Shown: positions 47,991 to 64,000, counted from the stretch's first letter. The stretch: DNA of 64,000 nucleotides from Eutypella sp. D-1 (GCA_023313575.1 JAJTTP010000022.1:248001-312000), one strand, 5' to 3'. Translations and numbers: made by a program. The notes: a model not told the origin generated them from the sequence alone.

Positions 47991-50303
47991 TCACTTGCAG
48001 ACCTGATCACCTGCATCTGTAGTCCGTACAGCTTGTCCAAGGCTGTTAGTATTAAGGACCGCCCTTGTTGATGCATCGGTCTGTGTCATCTGGCTTGCTA
48101 CAGCGCCCTCCATTTGCCTATGTCTTTGCCTCGAAAATACGGGATCCAGTCGGGGATGCTTCAAAACCGAAATATCTAGCGGTGCAAGGTCTGTGTGGTT
48201 TTTCGTGGTTGGAATTTCCTCGTCTGCGGCATCCCATTCGCCAATGCCTAGCTCTTCATGGGCTAGGCGTTGAAGCTGAAATGTTCCGTTCGTGCTCCAT
48301 TCCAGTCGGGAGTATTGATTGAGTTTGGCGCGGGTCTGCACGAACCGGGCGATGGGTTCTATCATGACCGCTGTCGCGATGATGCAGAGTCCCGAAACAA
48401 AGATAAACGAAAGGCCGAATACGCTGAAGGATACATGGACGGTACTGATAACTTTCTAATCGTCGATACTGGTCAAAATAATCGTCAATCCGACCGGGGT
48501 GGGACTTGAATACCTGGTTTTGACACATATTGATCTGTCCCTCACCAACAGGCCGCTGTACCCACTCCTCTGGGTACGAAGAAGGCGGGCCGGCTGCCAC
48601 ATCCGCAAAGATCTTCTGGTAACCTGCTATAACAATACGGTACCAGTGTTCCACCTCTAGCTGCCATTGGTTTCCTGGTAAAGCCCCTTGTATTCCTCCA
48701 CTAAGTGTTCTCCTTGCAACGAGCGATTCGCTACCCATGCTCCTCACCACATCGGTAAGGTATAGCCATAACCTACCTAATACCCAGTCCACTTGATCCG
48801 GAGTTAGTGAGTCTGTCAAAGTGCTTGGAGCACTGATTTTTGCATCGTGGTGTGTCCCTAGTGACGTACAACGACTGTCGCGCGACGCTGTCAAAGCACA
48901 CCACTGCATTTTCTGGGTACAAGCCATCGGGGATCCTGGGTTGTCTTGGCCGTAGACAGGCAGACTGATGTTATCTCGCGTGCCATTAGAATAATCAGGT
49001 ACTACACGGCCTTCAATATGGGTTGCCTGGTACCAAGGATCTATTTTTTTTTCATGAAAAAGAACTCCATTTGCGTAGAGGTAGAAGAGAGAGATGTCCC
49101 CGCCGCTTTGCCGGAGTTCCTGAATAGGGTCAAATCCACTCTCAGTGGAGTTGAGCATCCCATTCGAGAATATTGCATCGAGACAGCTTTAAAGGGGGCG
49201 GGGCGGAGCGGCGAATGAACGATTAGTCAAGCTGCAAATACACTTGCAGATGTGATACTCACCCGATTTGATAGCGATTCATGGTTAGCGACGAATTCAT
49301 TTCTTTCTGTTCGGCATAGACGTAATTGGGCACCGCGTATGTATAATTATGCGGGGAAATTCTTGAGTAAGAGTAGGTGGTGTAAGCTCGGTCTTGAGAT
49401 ATATTTAGTGAAGCTTGATACCCATCTGTCTTCAGCGGTGCACACTGGGCAATGATCCGTCTCGAGAACCGTTTACTCTCAGGGGCATTGAGCCCCAGAT
49501 CTTCGTGGCTGTTTTGGAAACCGGTGTCGAGGAAAAGATTACCGTGCTTGCTGCGGCATAAATCCCCAAAGGGGCAAGATGCATTCCGATGGGTTGATAG
49601 AGCTAGTCGAGGTTTGATGTATGTCCTGCAGCCCCCCGTGAGTGTCGACGTGCTTGAAAAGCATTGTGTTGCTTGTATTGAGGCCGCCGTCGTGAAATCT
49701 GATACATATGGCCTGAAGATCGATAAGGCTGCTGTGTAGTTAATGCTAGGGTTCACTCCTATAACAAATCCGCAGTTAGAACCATCAATGAGTACATCAT
49801 TATGGATGGCGACTCGAGAAGAGAAGCCGGACGCAAGAGAGAGAAGAACGGTCAGCAGTGATGTGCATATAAGCAGCGGCACCAAACGCCATACTACTTT
49901 CTTGCTCCAGACCCGTACTAGCTTAATCAGTGTGAAAGCACTGGAAGCAGGGCCAGTGTTGTTCCTCAGAAGAGCCTGCCGTTGGTGATGAAGGACATCC
50001 CTGACCTCTGATGTAGAGAGGTGAGCGTGAATCCCGAAGCATATAATCTTCCACAGGTAACTGGCCGTCAAGGATACAAATAAGGCAACAAAGGCAATGA
50101 GAAGGTTGGCGTTGCTCTGCTTCACAGTGAGAGTGGCACCCACTACGGCGACAGTCTAGTATTAGTCATACGGGTCTGAGTGGCTCGTTAGTAGTCCTGG
50201 GGTGCTTCTTACAGATTCTTCCGTGAGACCAATTTGTCCACAATCCCGTGTATATTGGGTAGGGGGATTGGGACTCAGGTGAACTTTCGGGTGCGCTGTT
50301 CAT
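47991..50303 (-). CDS. Fungal three-span membrane protein of unknown function, four exons
   Basis: Exons on the minus strand: 50303-50213, 50142-49263, 49186-48514, 48455-47991, giving 702 residues in frame. Introns have donors GTAAGA, GTGAGT, GTATTC and acceptors GTAG, AAAG, TTAG. The start at 50303 places YPIYTGLWTNWSHGR near the N terminus, which I recall as the opening of a large uncharacterised family of filamentous fungi; a longer start at 50414 is possible. Predicted spans: LLIAFVALFVSL (about 40-60), VWRLVPLLICTSLLTVLLSL (about 110-130) and FSVFGLSFIFVSGLCIIATAV (about 555-578). Between spans 2 and 3 lies a Cys-rich, N-glycosylation-rich domain of about 420 residues, presumably outside the cell, and the C-terminal 120 residues are cytoplasmic. 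No function is established. Confidence 0.85.
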
Positions 50304-52805
50304 CTTGTTCAATGTGAAATTGGCGAAAACTGGTATTTCGAGTATTATCTGATAATTCAAATGTGTCTCGAAAGACTTAGAGTTAAGGTCTACAGACACG
50401 TCGGGAGATGACAAGATAGAAGACGTTTATAGGTTGAAGAGGATGTGGTTTAGGTAGATCATAAGTCCATGAATTATCGGACTATATGGACCTTGGCTGA
50501 ATTGAGGTTTAGTTACCTACATAATCGGAGGAAGACGTCTCTCTTGTATATAGGCCGATCTTGATGCCTCGACCTTAACATTTAGCAGTAATGACCGTTT
50601 ACTGCTACTGTGGCAATTCTGTGCTCCTTTTTGGGGAATGTATGACAAGTGATGGGAGTTGGTCATGCCGAAAGACAAGGTGACATTAATGGATCATCGA
50701 TGCTACCGGGACGAAAAAGGTTGCAATCGACGTAACAATTCTTCGCCGTTGATTAATACTACATAAACTGACAGGCGAAGCAGGCTAAGCAGTCCTTCAT
50801 GGACAGACGCCCCTTCGGGCTTGAGTTGCTGAATAAGTTGTGGGATCATGTATAAATAGCCCTAGCCCAGCACGGCGATATGCCCCATGGGAGGCTCTAG
50901 TAGAGGGCTGCGTAGCAGCCCTCCCACGCTGTCAAATCAAATACTACAACAACAACATCATACACAAACTGACGCGATACCATTTTAATTATGGTTTTCA
51001 TGTGTCAAGGGGAAGGAGACCGTGAGGAACATCGCTGATGATGGGCAATGTTGTGCAGTGACGTAATGTGGTCAACTATCTGTATTCTTTTGATGATAGT
51101 CATACTCTACCTGAGCACGAAAATCATCCGATCCTAATTACGTGCGTTAATAACATGCCTATTTAGATATATGCCGAAGAAATCAGAGAACACCCGTTAG
51201 ATCCCGAATTAGATAAGAGCCTCGTTAGGCCCGGGACTTCACGCTGCACATATGTATTACCCCTATTCTTGACAGTTCGAGCGACATATACAGCGAAAGT
51301 TGACATGAAACTGTTTTACGTGCAAGTCGGTGTCACGATCAGGACTTGCGATCTGCCGCTGGAATTCCTCACAAGTGAGGCGGTTGCTTCGGCCCCTGAA
51401 GACTGGACGACAGCGGATAACCTGCTTTGGCACATCGACCGTCGACGTACATTCCTGGATTAACCCAATTGCCATTCGCTTTGTTAGAACTGCCTCTACA
51501 ATGTCCCAAGTCACGTACCACCTACCACCTGAGTAACAACGATGCCGTCTGTGTCCGAAAGTCTCAGGACCGTTATACGGTTGGTATCTCCAAATATGCC
51601 GGGGAGAATCGGCAAGTAAGTTAGTATTACACTTCAAAGTTCCCCTGTCTCTAAAGCAAATTTCCCGAGGTGTATAATGGCTACTCGGGAACTCATCTGT
51701 CTTCAGAACTAGAGGCTCGCTTCGTGCTGGCGCACGAAGGTGTTAAGGCAAGGGCTAAGGTGCTATAGTGGATGGTGTGGCTGCCTATCGCGACTTATAT
51801 ACGGCGTATCACAGCCTATCCCATGTATCCCATCGAACCCATGGGTTCCATATATCCCATCTATCCCTCGTAGCCTACCGCGGACTACCGCAGCCTGTCC
51901 CGCCACCTATCCCACCATCTATCCTATCCACCCTATCTAACTTATCCCGATAGCAACCCCGGTGGCAGCCTCGGTGGCTATCTCATCTATTCTATCCCAT
52001 CCATTCTATTAGCCCTCGAAGTTATCATAGTTATAAACGCCACCGATTTGGTTTAACCGGGTGTGGTCTGGACTTGAAATACGTTCAAAGTGGTATTACA
52101 CCTGTTACAACCAGACGGTTTATAATAATTATAATACGGGACTCTTACACTACTCCGGAACAATTGTTACATGTTTTGAAATAAAAAAACTGTTTAATTG
52201 GTATCAGAAAACAATAAACTTTGTATACTACTTGTCGCCATTTTTACATGCGAATATAACCGATAGGCACAAAGGGTGCGCAGATGATTTGTAACGGTAA
52301 AAAACACACATTCCAATGTGTGCTACTGTAGCCAGTATAGTTCAGAGAAAATTGCAAAAATATAACAATAGACTACAAAGCCTTCTTTACATATACAAAT
52401 TTTTTTTACTCTCGTAGCTTCTGTGGTTGTGAGGATACTAGGCTTAGAAAAGGACGATCTTGAGGTGCGGTGTTGGTACAGGCTTGCGAACCCCTTAAGG
52501 GGTTATACGATCCGCGCAAGTAATTGATTTGATTGGTTAAGAAATTGACAGTGCGGCAGTTACGGCAGTGGGGCTAGTAAAATAGCCACTTAGCCACAAA
52601 TTATAATGGCACCAGCCACATGTGACGCAAAGCTACCACGCGAAGTACGAAGGTACATGTGGGTAGGTACCTAGGTACTTCGTTACTTAGAGCTTTCCAA
52701 AAGCTCCGACAAATTCCACAAATTCCTGGAGTGCCCATCGTCAAATCTCAGATTCCTAGGCTTGGAAGTCTCGAAAATAGACAACCAACCCTTCTTCTTT
52801 TGGCC
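50304..52805. other. Intergenic region with palindromes and a possible solo LTR
   Basis: 2.5 kb without a credible gene. It holds a possible solo LTR (50765-50973), perfect hairpins (50903-50923, 51720-51739, 52483-52520), a degenerate TATCCCA-type pyrimidine repeat (about 51805-52010) and a TACCTAGGTA palindrome (52668). The short forward frames here follow the repeats. Confidence 0.6.
50765..50973 (+). mobile_element. Possible solo LTR or short inserted element
   Basis: An 8-base direct repeat AAACTGAC (50765-50772 and 50966-50973) brackets about 200 bases that contain a TATA-like TATAAATAG (about 50851), a 9-base stem hairpin and a CAACAACAACA tract at the end, a layout seen in small LTRs. 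No second copy exists in the window, so this is tentative. Confidence 0.3.
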
Positions 52806-54245
52806 ATGCGCGGCGCAACGCCCCCTTTAATATTAAGACGAGCGCGAGCGCGGTCGAGTCTTCGATTAGCGCTCCAACCTAATATCTCCTCCGCGAAGAC
52901 AAATTCGAGCCCGTGCGCCGGCCCCAACTACGTTTGCCGGCAATGCAGGTCGATACAGATTAGCCAGTCCCCCACCACCGAGACGCCGGGTTTCGGCGGA
53001 GGGGTAGGGGATGCGTTCGGGACCCCAGCCGATGCTACTAGGGATGTCGCCGGTATGTCTTGATTATCGTGGTGGTTCCGGTTTCTTGGAGGGGCAGAAA
53101 CCGTACGTCATAAAAGAAGAAAAAGGATATATGTAGCTTAACTGTGGTTGTCTCTCCTTCAGATGCAAAATTCGAAGTCCTAGGCACGCCCTACTCCCTC
53201 CTCTCCGTCTCCCTCTCGGCCTCACAGAAACTCTATACCCGGAGAGGGACTCTGGTGTCTGTGTCGGGCAAAGCTCAAAATGTAAGGACTCGCGGTTTCA
53301 TGCTCTACGGTTACTCCTAGGCTGCTGGTAGTTACGGGTTTACGCTGACCCGTTAACCAGGCCCAATCCACCCTCTCCGTCCTCTCGCCCTTCACCCGAG
53401 CGCCACTCGGCGTACCCTTCCTATACCAGCGCATCACCTCGACGTCGCCCATAACCGCCCTGATAGCCACGAGGTCCGCCAACACCACCTTCTCCGTGCT
53501 GCACCTCGACGGCCGCACGGACTGGATCGTGGCGCAGCGCGCCGCCCTGCTCGCCTGGACCGGCCACACCCTCTCCGTGACGCCCCGCATCCAGCGCCAG
53601 CTGCCCCTCGCCCACTGGGGCTCCACCGAGCTCACCGGCCGCGGCCTCGCTGCCCTGTCCGCCAAGGGTCACATCTACCAGCTCGCGCTGGCCGACGGCG
53701 AGGAGCTCGTCGTCCACCCGTCGAGCGTCGTCGCGTACAGCGTCACGAGGCACGCGCCGCTGCCGTTCCGCTTCAAGAGTACGAACCTTGCGCTGCAGGT
53801 ACCGTCCGCCGTGACGACCTGGCTGGCCGGCGTCAAGTTTTTGCAGGAGGTGCGAAAGACCGAGACTTGGCGCTTCCTGGCGCGCCTGCTCTTCGCCTTC
53901 CGCACCGCCGCCCGTCGCACCATCTGGGGCGACCGCCTGTTCCTCCAGTTCCGCGGCCCCACTACCATCCTCATGTCTAGCCGCCCCGCCTCCCGCTTCC
54001 CTGGCCGCGATGTCCTCAGCGATGATAATGTCAATGAGATCGCCGACGCTCCTGCTGGCGCCGTCGAGAACGCTGTCGAGCGGGCCGCTACAACGGGGAC
54101 GAGTCCGGGCGCGAATACGAGCTCAGCCGCCGCCGCCGCAAAGACGACGGACGTAGCGGGCGTCAAGGTCGGTGCGGCCGCTGCAGGCGGGGACGGCAAA
54201 GTGAAGTTCGAGGACGGGAAGAACCTCAAAGACCTGGAGAAATAG
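52806..54245 (+). CDS. AIM24: Mitochondrial Aim24 protein
   Basis: Exons 52806-53052, 53163-53281 and 53361-54245 join to 416 residues. Introns have donors GTATGT and GTAAGG and acceptors TTCAG and CCAG. The N terminus is Arg-rich and nearly free of acidic residues ([16 protein letters not shown]), a matrix-targeting presequence. The Aim24 core follows: [19 protein letters not shown], a typical TRRG/KG strand, then the [12 protein letters not shown] and [16 protein letters not shown] strands and a [20 protein letters not shown] end. In yeast, Aim24 is an inner-membrane protein needed for integrity of the MICOS complex and respiratory supercomplexes. The last 80 residues are an Ala/Thr/Lys-rich extension. 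The start at 52806 is preferred over upstream non-ATG codons. Confidence 0.9.
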
Positions 54246-57155
54246 AGAGCCGGAGCAAAAGATACAAGGGGGGTAAAAAGAAGTAAGGGGGGGGAAGACA
54301 AAACGGAAAAGTACTATTTTTACTTGCATTAGCGAGCTCGCGGGGCGTTGAGCTATAGCAGCAGCGGCGGCATAACTTACTCTTTGCATTCTTGTCAACC
54401 CTCTTCTCTACTGCATTGCATATTTGTCTGTCGATTAAGTAGACTACTTACTTAGCCAAAGAACCACGGCGAAACCAGCCTGTACACTACACCTCCTTAC
54501 CTAACTGGGCAATTATGGAGAAAATGAAAATAAAATAAAATAAAAAGGTAGCAGCAATGCCGGGGATGGACAGAAGTCCCCAACACCCCGTGTCTTGAAT
54601 CGTTAATTAGTCCCGGATGTATACCGTGATCTCGCCGGCGACATTCCGCGCCAAACTGGACGCGAACGTGGATCGCATCACAACCTCGTAATCGTTTAAT
54701 ACATATCACATCGTATTATCCCGACGCGACATACCGAATACTCACTCACTCATCACCTAGACCAAATTATAGGAAGGGGGCAATACACGGCGGGACAAAA
54801 CGGGCAAGGCTTACCAGTCCCGCTTTCTCGGAGATACGCACGGGCGCGGCGAGCGAAACGCTCGGAAGCCCGGCACGGTGCGAGGTCCCGCTGCGGACAT
54901 TAAAGCTCCCCCCCCTTGGCGATCGTCAAAAAAAGTTGTCGCCAGCTCGGCGATTAACTATTTCCCGGGGTAGAGATTTTCTACCAGTTTAATAACTCCG
55001 ACGAGGCCATTTCCGAACGAACTGCGCGTCAGTCCAGTCTAAGATCTTCAACCTCCCGCCAGCCAGCCAGCCTGCCAGAGCTACCTTAAAAGCTTTAAGA
55101 AGGCGCGCCCGTAATTAAGGTACTTAGTAGTTATGGGGCTAAACAGCGGGTCGGGGCGGCACGTGGAGTGGAGACAACCTTACCGCAATCGGGGAGCTGG
55201 AAGAGGAAAGGCGGGAAAAAAGGGGGTTGGTGAATATACTGGAAAAGCTGAAAGGCTACTTTGTAGAAGGAGCGAAGGATAGTTTTGTAATAGGTAGCTG
55301 CTACCTACCTAGGTAGATATTAAATAGGACGGCCGCAGATTCTGGAAGATTTGACTAAGTAGCATTATCTCTTTGGAGGGAGCCTTGGAAGAAAAAAGGA
55401 TAGGGGAGAGGGAGAGAAAAGGCTTAGTTACGGATATCCAAACATGGCAAAATCTTCCCTTCATCTCACTTGCTTACCCGAACTAGGTATTACTAACTGC
55501 GTGCAGGCGAACAGGTAGAGCACGATATGGCCTAACCGGGCCTTTTAAAAGTGATCATCAATTCATCACATCAGTATCATGGGTGAACTCTAAAGGGCAC
55601 CTAAAGCTCTATACTTTTTTCGCAAAGCCTTATTTCCACGGTCTAGCCTGTCTAGTTTGGCACTTACCTATGAATGTAATTTTCCGCCTGTCTACGAAGT
55701 AGATTATCCCCGAGTTATACCCACCTCTGCCTTTTCAAGTAAACGCACATACTGGAAGTCTCACTGCCAATTGGTGTTTTATGTTTCATATCTTCTGTTG
55801 ATTCCGCGGGTCCCTTCATGCAGCCGAATCACCTTGGTACGAAAGTATGGTAAGGCCCTGAGTAGCTACCCTGTCTTTATGTATCTACCACTACATATCT
55901 CCGGGAAAGAGTCATACCGGCCCTTTCACCCCTGTTTATCAGCTCACTAGCCCCCTCGCAGGGGACACATCCCAACAGTGGTAGCCCATGCCAACTTGTA
56001 AGTATCTGAGGATAGTTATCGCCAGTACCCGATAGTCTGTCGGGATCGCTTACTGGTGTGTGTGCGTGTGGGCGTACATGCGGTATGTGGCGAACGCACG
56101 CTTTTGCATACCTACGGCGCATTCGTCGATGATCCCACGGAAATTTCCCCTTTGTCTTTCACAGGTAAGCCACCCGGATCAGGAAACCATTCAGCGTCGG
56201 CTCAGGCACTGATTGGAGCGATCGCTCATCCTAGTTTATACCTAATTGGAGCTCAGCGAGAGGAAGACTCGCCGGATGTAGGGAAGAACAAAGATCACAA
56301 GAAAAAAAAAAAAGAAAAGAAACCGACTTGCGAAGAAGATAAAAAAAGGAAAATTACTATCCGAGCGCACGCACATTAAGTCCGCGCGAGATTGATGCAT
56401 CTTCCAGTAAATCCGTCCCATTCTTGAATATTCCAAGGTTAGGGGTTTCGGCTCCGGCCCGGCGTGTGTATCCATCTGGTCCGTTCTAGGGTGACGGCTA
56501 TCCAGTCATCTTACACCCAAACCTCCGAGGGATCCACCTCCAAATCCGAGCTGGGAAGTTATACTACCCAGAGATCATGACGCTACGGCGTCATCACTAG
56601 CCGCCCAGTCTGACAGCCCAACCAACAAGGTAGACAAGACACATAGTGAAGTAGTAGTTGCTGGCATACATACATCTTACATACATCTCACAGCCGCAGG
56701 TAGTAAGGTAACCAGGTAGTTAGTTAGCCCACCTGCGGTACTGCATGTCAGCGACACCACCTGTGTACTGGACTTGGCGGTCAGGACACGCCCCTGTTCG
56801 TATGGCAACTTGCTTCAATATATAACTAGATGAGGCATTCTCTGGATCTTCCTCATGCACCTGCCCGCATGTCCCTTCTGAAGCACATCCTAGTCACGTA
56901 CATAGCGCAACCCTCTTTTTCCGCCCATTTGGAGTACCATAACCCAAGCGCCCGGCACGGGTGTTGCCACCCTTCCCATCACAGTCATTCCTATAAGACT
57001 GGGCAGGAGGACCGCGACAGCCACGGGTTTGAGATCGCCACATAGAACGGCTAGGCTTTAAAGTTGACAGAAAAACAAGAGAAAAAAAACGCAGAAAGAG
57101 GGAGGTTTTCAAAAACGATCCGCCATTTGAACCCCTCAGTAGTGAAGACGAGAAC
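54246..57155. other. Intergenic region
   Basis: 2.9 kb between two forward genes. It includes G/C-rich and A/T-rich patches, a TACCTAGGTA palindrome at 55306, and several short frames without features. Two reverse frames at 54300-54700 are not supported. No RNA gene recognised. Confidence 0.55.
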
Positions 57156-58884
57156 ATGTCTCCGTCTGAGACGGGGACGTCCACCACCATACGGGATGAG
57201 CCGTACGAGGCGGATAACATCGACGTCGACGTGAAGGAACCATCCCCCGAACCATCACGGCAGCCATCGCGGCGGCCCTCGTCGGCGCAGCTCAGGCGCA
57301 TCCCGTCCCCGAAAGGGGAGACGGACGCGAACATATGGCCGAACCCGGCGAACGTCGTCGAGGCCGATATAGAGAAGGAGGGCGCGGCGTCGCCGCATAA
57401 GGTCGAGCGATCCCAGTCCACTTCCCTGTCGCCGTCGGAGGAGTCCTCGTCCGCGCCTGTGCCCGCGCCCGGCGGCACCGATCCTGCTGATTTTCCCGAC
57501 GGCGGCCTCGAGGCCTGGCTCGTTGTCCTCGGCGGCTGGTGCGCCCTCTTCTGCACCTTCGGCCTCGTCAATTGCGTCGGCGTTTTCGTCCAGTACTATT
57601 CCAACGGCCCGCTCGCTGACTATGGCGAGTCCACCGTCACGTGGATTACCTCGATGCAGGTCGCTGTAATGACTGGCGGTAATGCAATAGTAAGTCCCCG
57701 CCATACTACCCTAATGCATAATCAAGGGAGAAATTCAGGGATTGTAAGATGGCTGATCAATTACGTGACGCTAGTTTGGCCGTCTCTTCGACAGCTACGG
57801 GCCCCGGTGGCTATTGCTCGGCGGAACGGTAGTATACGTTTTCGGCCTGATGATGACGTCGCTGTCGAGCCAGTACTACCAATTCATACTAGCACAAGGG
57901 CTATTAGCATCGCTAGGGTCCAGCGCGGCGTTCAACGGGGCGATGAGCAGCGTGATATCGTGGTTCTTCCGCCGGCGGGCGGCGGCGCTGGGGATCATGG
58001 TGTCCGGGTCGTCGGTGGGCGGCGTCGTGCTGCCCATCATGCTGGACCGGCTGACGGCGCGCGTCGGGTTCCCGTGGGCCATGCGCGCCGTCGCCTTCCT
58101 CTTTCTCGGCCTGCTCGCCGTCGCCTGCGCCACCGTCAAATGCCGCCTCCCGCCCCGCCCCCGCCCCGTCGTCCTCGCCGATTACGTCCAGCCCCTCTCC
58201 GAGCCCGCCTTCGCTCTCACCGTCGCCGCTGGCTTCTTCTTCTACTTCGGCATGTTCCTCCCCTTCAATTACCTCATCGTGCAGGCTCAGGAGGCCGGCG
58301 CTGATCCCGCTCTCGTTCCTTACATCATCCCTATCTTGAATGCCTTCAGGTGAGTTACCCTCCGTGTTGAATTTCGCAGGCTGCCTCAATCCTTCTCCTG
58401 CCCAGAGCAAAACTATCTTACTAATAACGCGGCAAATAGCATCCCGGGGCGTATCATTCCCGGCATCTTCGGGGACAAAATGGGGCGATTCAACATGATC
58501 ATCCTGATCTCGGGACTCAGCGGGCTCGTGACGCTGGCGCTCTGGATCCCGGGAAGCAGCAGCACGGCGGCGATCATCGTGTTCGGGGCGGTGTACGGGT
58601 TCACGAGCGGGGGCTACATCTCGATGGCGCCCGCGGTGATCGCGCAGATCAGCGATATTCGCCAGATCGGCACCCGCATCGGCATCACCTTCATCATCAA
58701 CGCCGTCGCCGCCCTCGCCGGCAGCCCCATCGGCGGTGCTATCGTCACCCGCAGCCGCCACAGCGGCGCCGGGAACCCGTATCTCGGCCTCCAGCTCTTC
58801 TGCGGCGTCGTCATGCTCGTCGGCACTGCCGTCTTCTTCGTCGCCCGCTACGCGCAGGTCGGATTTAAGCTTGTGAAGATCTAG
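57156..58884 (+). CDS. Major facilitator superfamily transporter, monocarboxylate-transporter-like
   Basis: Exons 57156-57689, 57775-58349 and 58440-58884 join to 517 residues. Donors are GTAAGT and GTGAGT; acceptors are CTAG and AATAG with GCTGAT and TACTAAT branches. The N-terminal 105 residues are a Ser/Pro/Glu-rich cytoplasmic tail. Then [13 protein letters not shown], the usual opening of fungal MCT-like carriers (TC 2.A.1.13), leads into about 12 membrane spans, with the loop [10 protein letters not shown] after span 2 (the MFS G.L.D.(Y/F)G.R motif) and [14 protein letters not shown] after span 7. Fungal members carry riboflavin or monocarboxylates, or have unknown substrates; substrate cannot be set here. 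It converges on the beta-galactosidase gene, 317 bases away. Confidence 0.92.
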
Positions 58885-59201
58885 TGCTGCTTCCGCTGCT
58901 TGTATTGATGTTTTTTATTGGTTTCACCGTGGCTAAATGGCCTGTGCAAAACAAAAGGGGGGCGCTGGGGTTGAAGGTCATAAGCGTGCATATGCGTTTT
59001 GGCATAGCGTTCTGCATATGGCGCATGGGTAAAAAAGTAAATATAGTATAGCATTTTACCGCGTCATTCTAATAAATGTATCCCAAACCCAGCATCAACC
59101 TAAAATCGGTAAGAACGGTACTGTACTTCCAAGCCATGTACTAAGGCATGATAAATGGCACTATAAGAAAACTTATCCAAAAAGAACAAAATGACCCAAC
59201 C
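58885..59201. terminator. Convergent 3' region
   Basis: The 317 bases between the stops of the transporter (+) and beta-galactosidase (-) hold both poly(A) regions. A/T-rich stretches (AATAAATG at about 59069) could serve as poly(A) signals. Confidence 0.5.
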
Positions 59202-63500
<4,299 letters not shown>

Positions 63501-63812
63501 ATTACGCTAGCGGTAGCGATATCGTTGGCGACATCGTCGCCAAAGTAGAAGAGCTCACGGTTGAGCTCTGGAACGTAGATAGAGGCGACCCAGACGACGT
63601 CGTGGACGGAGTTGGAAGCCGGGTCGCTACTGACGCAGCTAGAATGTTCGAATTACGCAGATCATCAGCATATCGATTCATCGACTCTGAATATAACTTA
63701 AGGAACGAGCAAGGGAGAACGAACAGGAAAAGGGTAAAGAAGCGAGGTATAATAGGGCACCCTGTTAAGAAACGAAAACGAACTAACCAGAATACATATG
63801 GTCCAGCCTTAC

Positions 63813-64000
63813 GCAGTAGAAGTAGCCCATGTACAGGGGCCGACACTGCCGATCGAGGGCCGGGTTCATGGCGAGAAACGCCTCGATGGGAATGTGGTGG
63901 GCCTGGCAGACGCCCAGACAGGTGTCGCTGTCCCGGACCTCGTGCCACTCGACGCAGTCGGGCGCCAGCGTCGGCAGCATGGATTGCGTGGGCGTGGTCT
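63813..64000 (-). CDS. LysM-domain protein, partial (runs off the right edge)
   Basis: The reverse frame is open to base 64000, where a Thr/Pro linker (TTPTQS) leads into a LysM domain: CVEWHEVRDSDTCLGVC...IPIEAFLAMNPALDRQC...LYMGYFYC. LysM domains bind chitin or related N-acetylglucosamine polymers; secreted fungal LysM proteins can shield hyphae or hide chitin fragments from plant immunity. The last in-window coding base is 63813, where TGC is followed by a GTAAGG donor. The 3' end is not settled: splicing to the TAG acceptor near 63644 gives either a stop after three residues or, with another donor at about 63789 (GTTAGT), a Ser/Thr-rich tail ending at 63502. The number of LysM domains and the signal peptide lie beyond the window. 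Confidence 0.8.

Noticed and set aside
53222..54301. Reverse frames opposite AIM24
   Set aside because: The forward strand gives a complete Aim24 protein with introns; the reverse frames are G/C-rich shadows.

Overview
This window is nuclear DNA of a filamentous ascomycete (Pezizomycotina, probably a Sordariomycete). The evidence is short introns of 53-161 bases with GT(A/G)AG(T/C)-type donors and CTAAC/CTGAC branch sites, single-gene transcription units on both strands, fungal-only families (WSC-domain surface protein, GPI-anchored aspartic protease, Aim24, LysM protein, a small secreted cysteine protein), and a 7.9 kb island changed almost wholly by C-to-T and G-to-A transitions, the mark of repeat-induced point mutation (RIP).

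Left part (1-19 kb): a kinase-like gene runs off the left edge, followed by a reverse-strand short-chain dehydrogenase whose last exon is hidden behind a 67-base intron. After a gene-poor 2 kb comes the largest object in the window. I join it as one gene at 4134-18806 encoding a predicted 4693-residue secreted protein: signal peptide, WSC domain, collagen-like Gly-X-Y stretch, Ser/Thr linkers, 101 tandem units of about 34 residues in an intronless 11.7 kb exon, and a C-terminal propeller-like domain of the DUF6923 kind. Its third intervening sequence reads as a spliceosomal twin intron (stwintron): only two successive splicing steps restore the frame.

Middle (19.6-27.5 kb): a complete, dead LTR retrotransposon with 199-base LTRs (TGTTGG...CCAACA), a perfect 5-base target duplication (TACAA) and RIP damage that stops in the middle of each LTR. 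Five copies of a second repeat of about 428 bases lie inside it. It is followed by 3 kb of intergenic DNA and a divergent Ras-like GTPase gene.

Right part (34-64 kb), in order: a small secreted cysteine protein (-), a six-exon GPI-anchored aspartic protease (-), an AMMECR1-domain protein (-), a PIP-kinase-like protein (-), an unrecognised protein (+), a four-exon three-span membrane protein of unknown role (-), mitochondrial Aim24 (+), an MFS monocarboxylate-transporter-like protein (+), a five-exon GH2 beta-galactosidase with a 23-base microexon (-), and a LysM protein cut by the right edge (-). The transporter and beta-galactosidase converge. No biosynthetic cluster or operon-like grouping is evident. 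The palindrome TACCTAGGTA occurs at five or more places, all between genes.

All exon joins were made by eye from splice signals and reading frame. No database search or RNA data were available.
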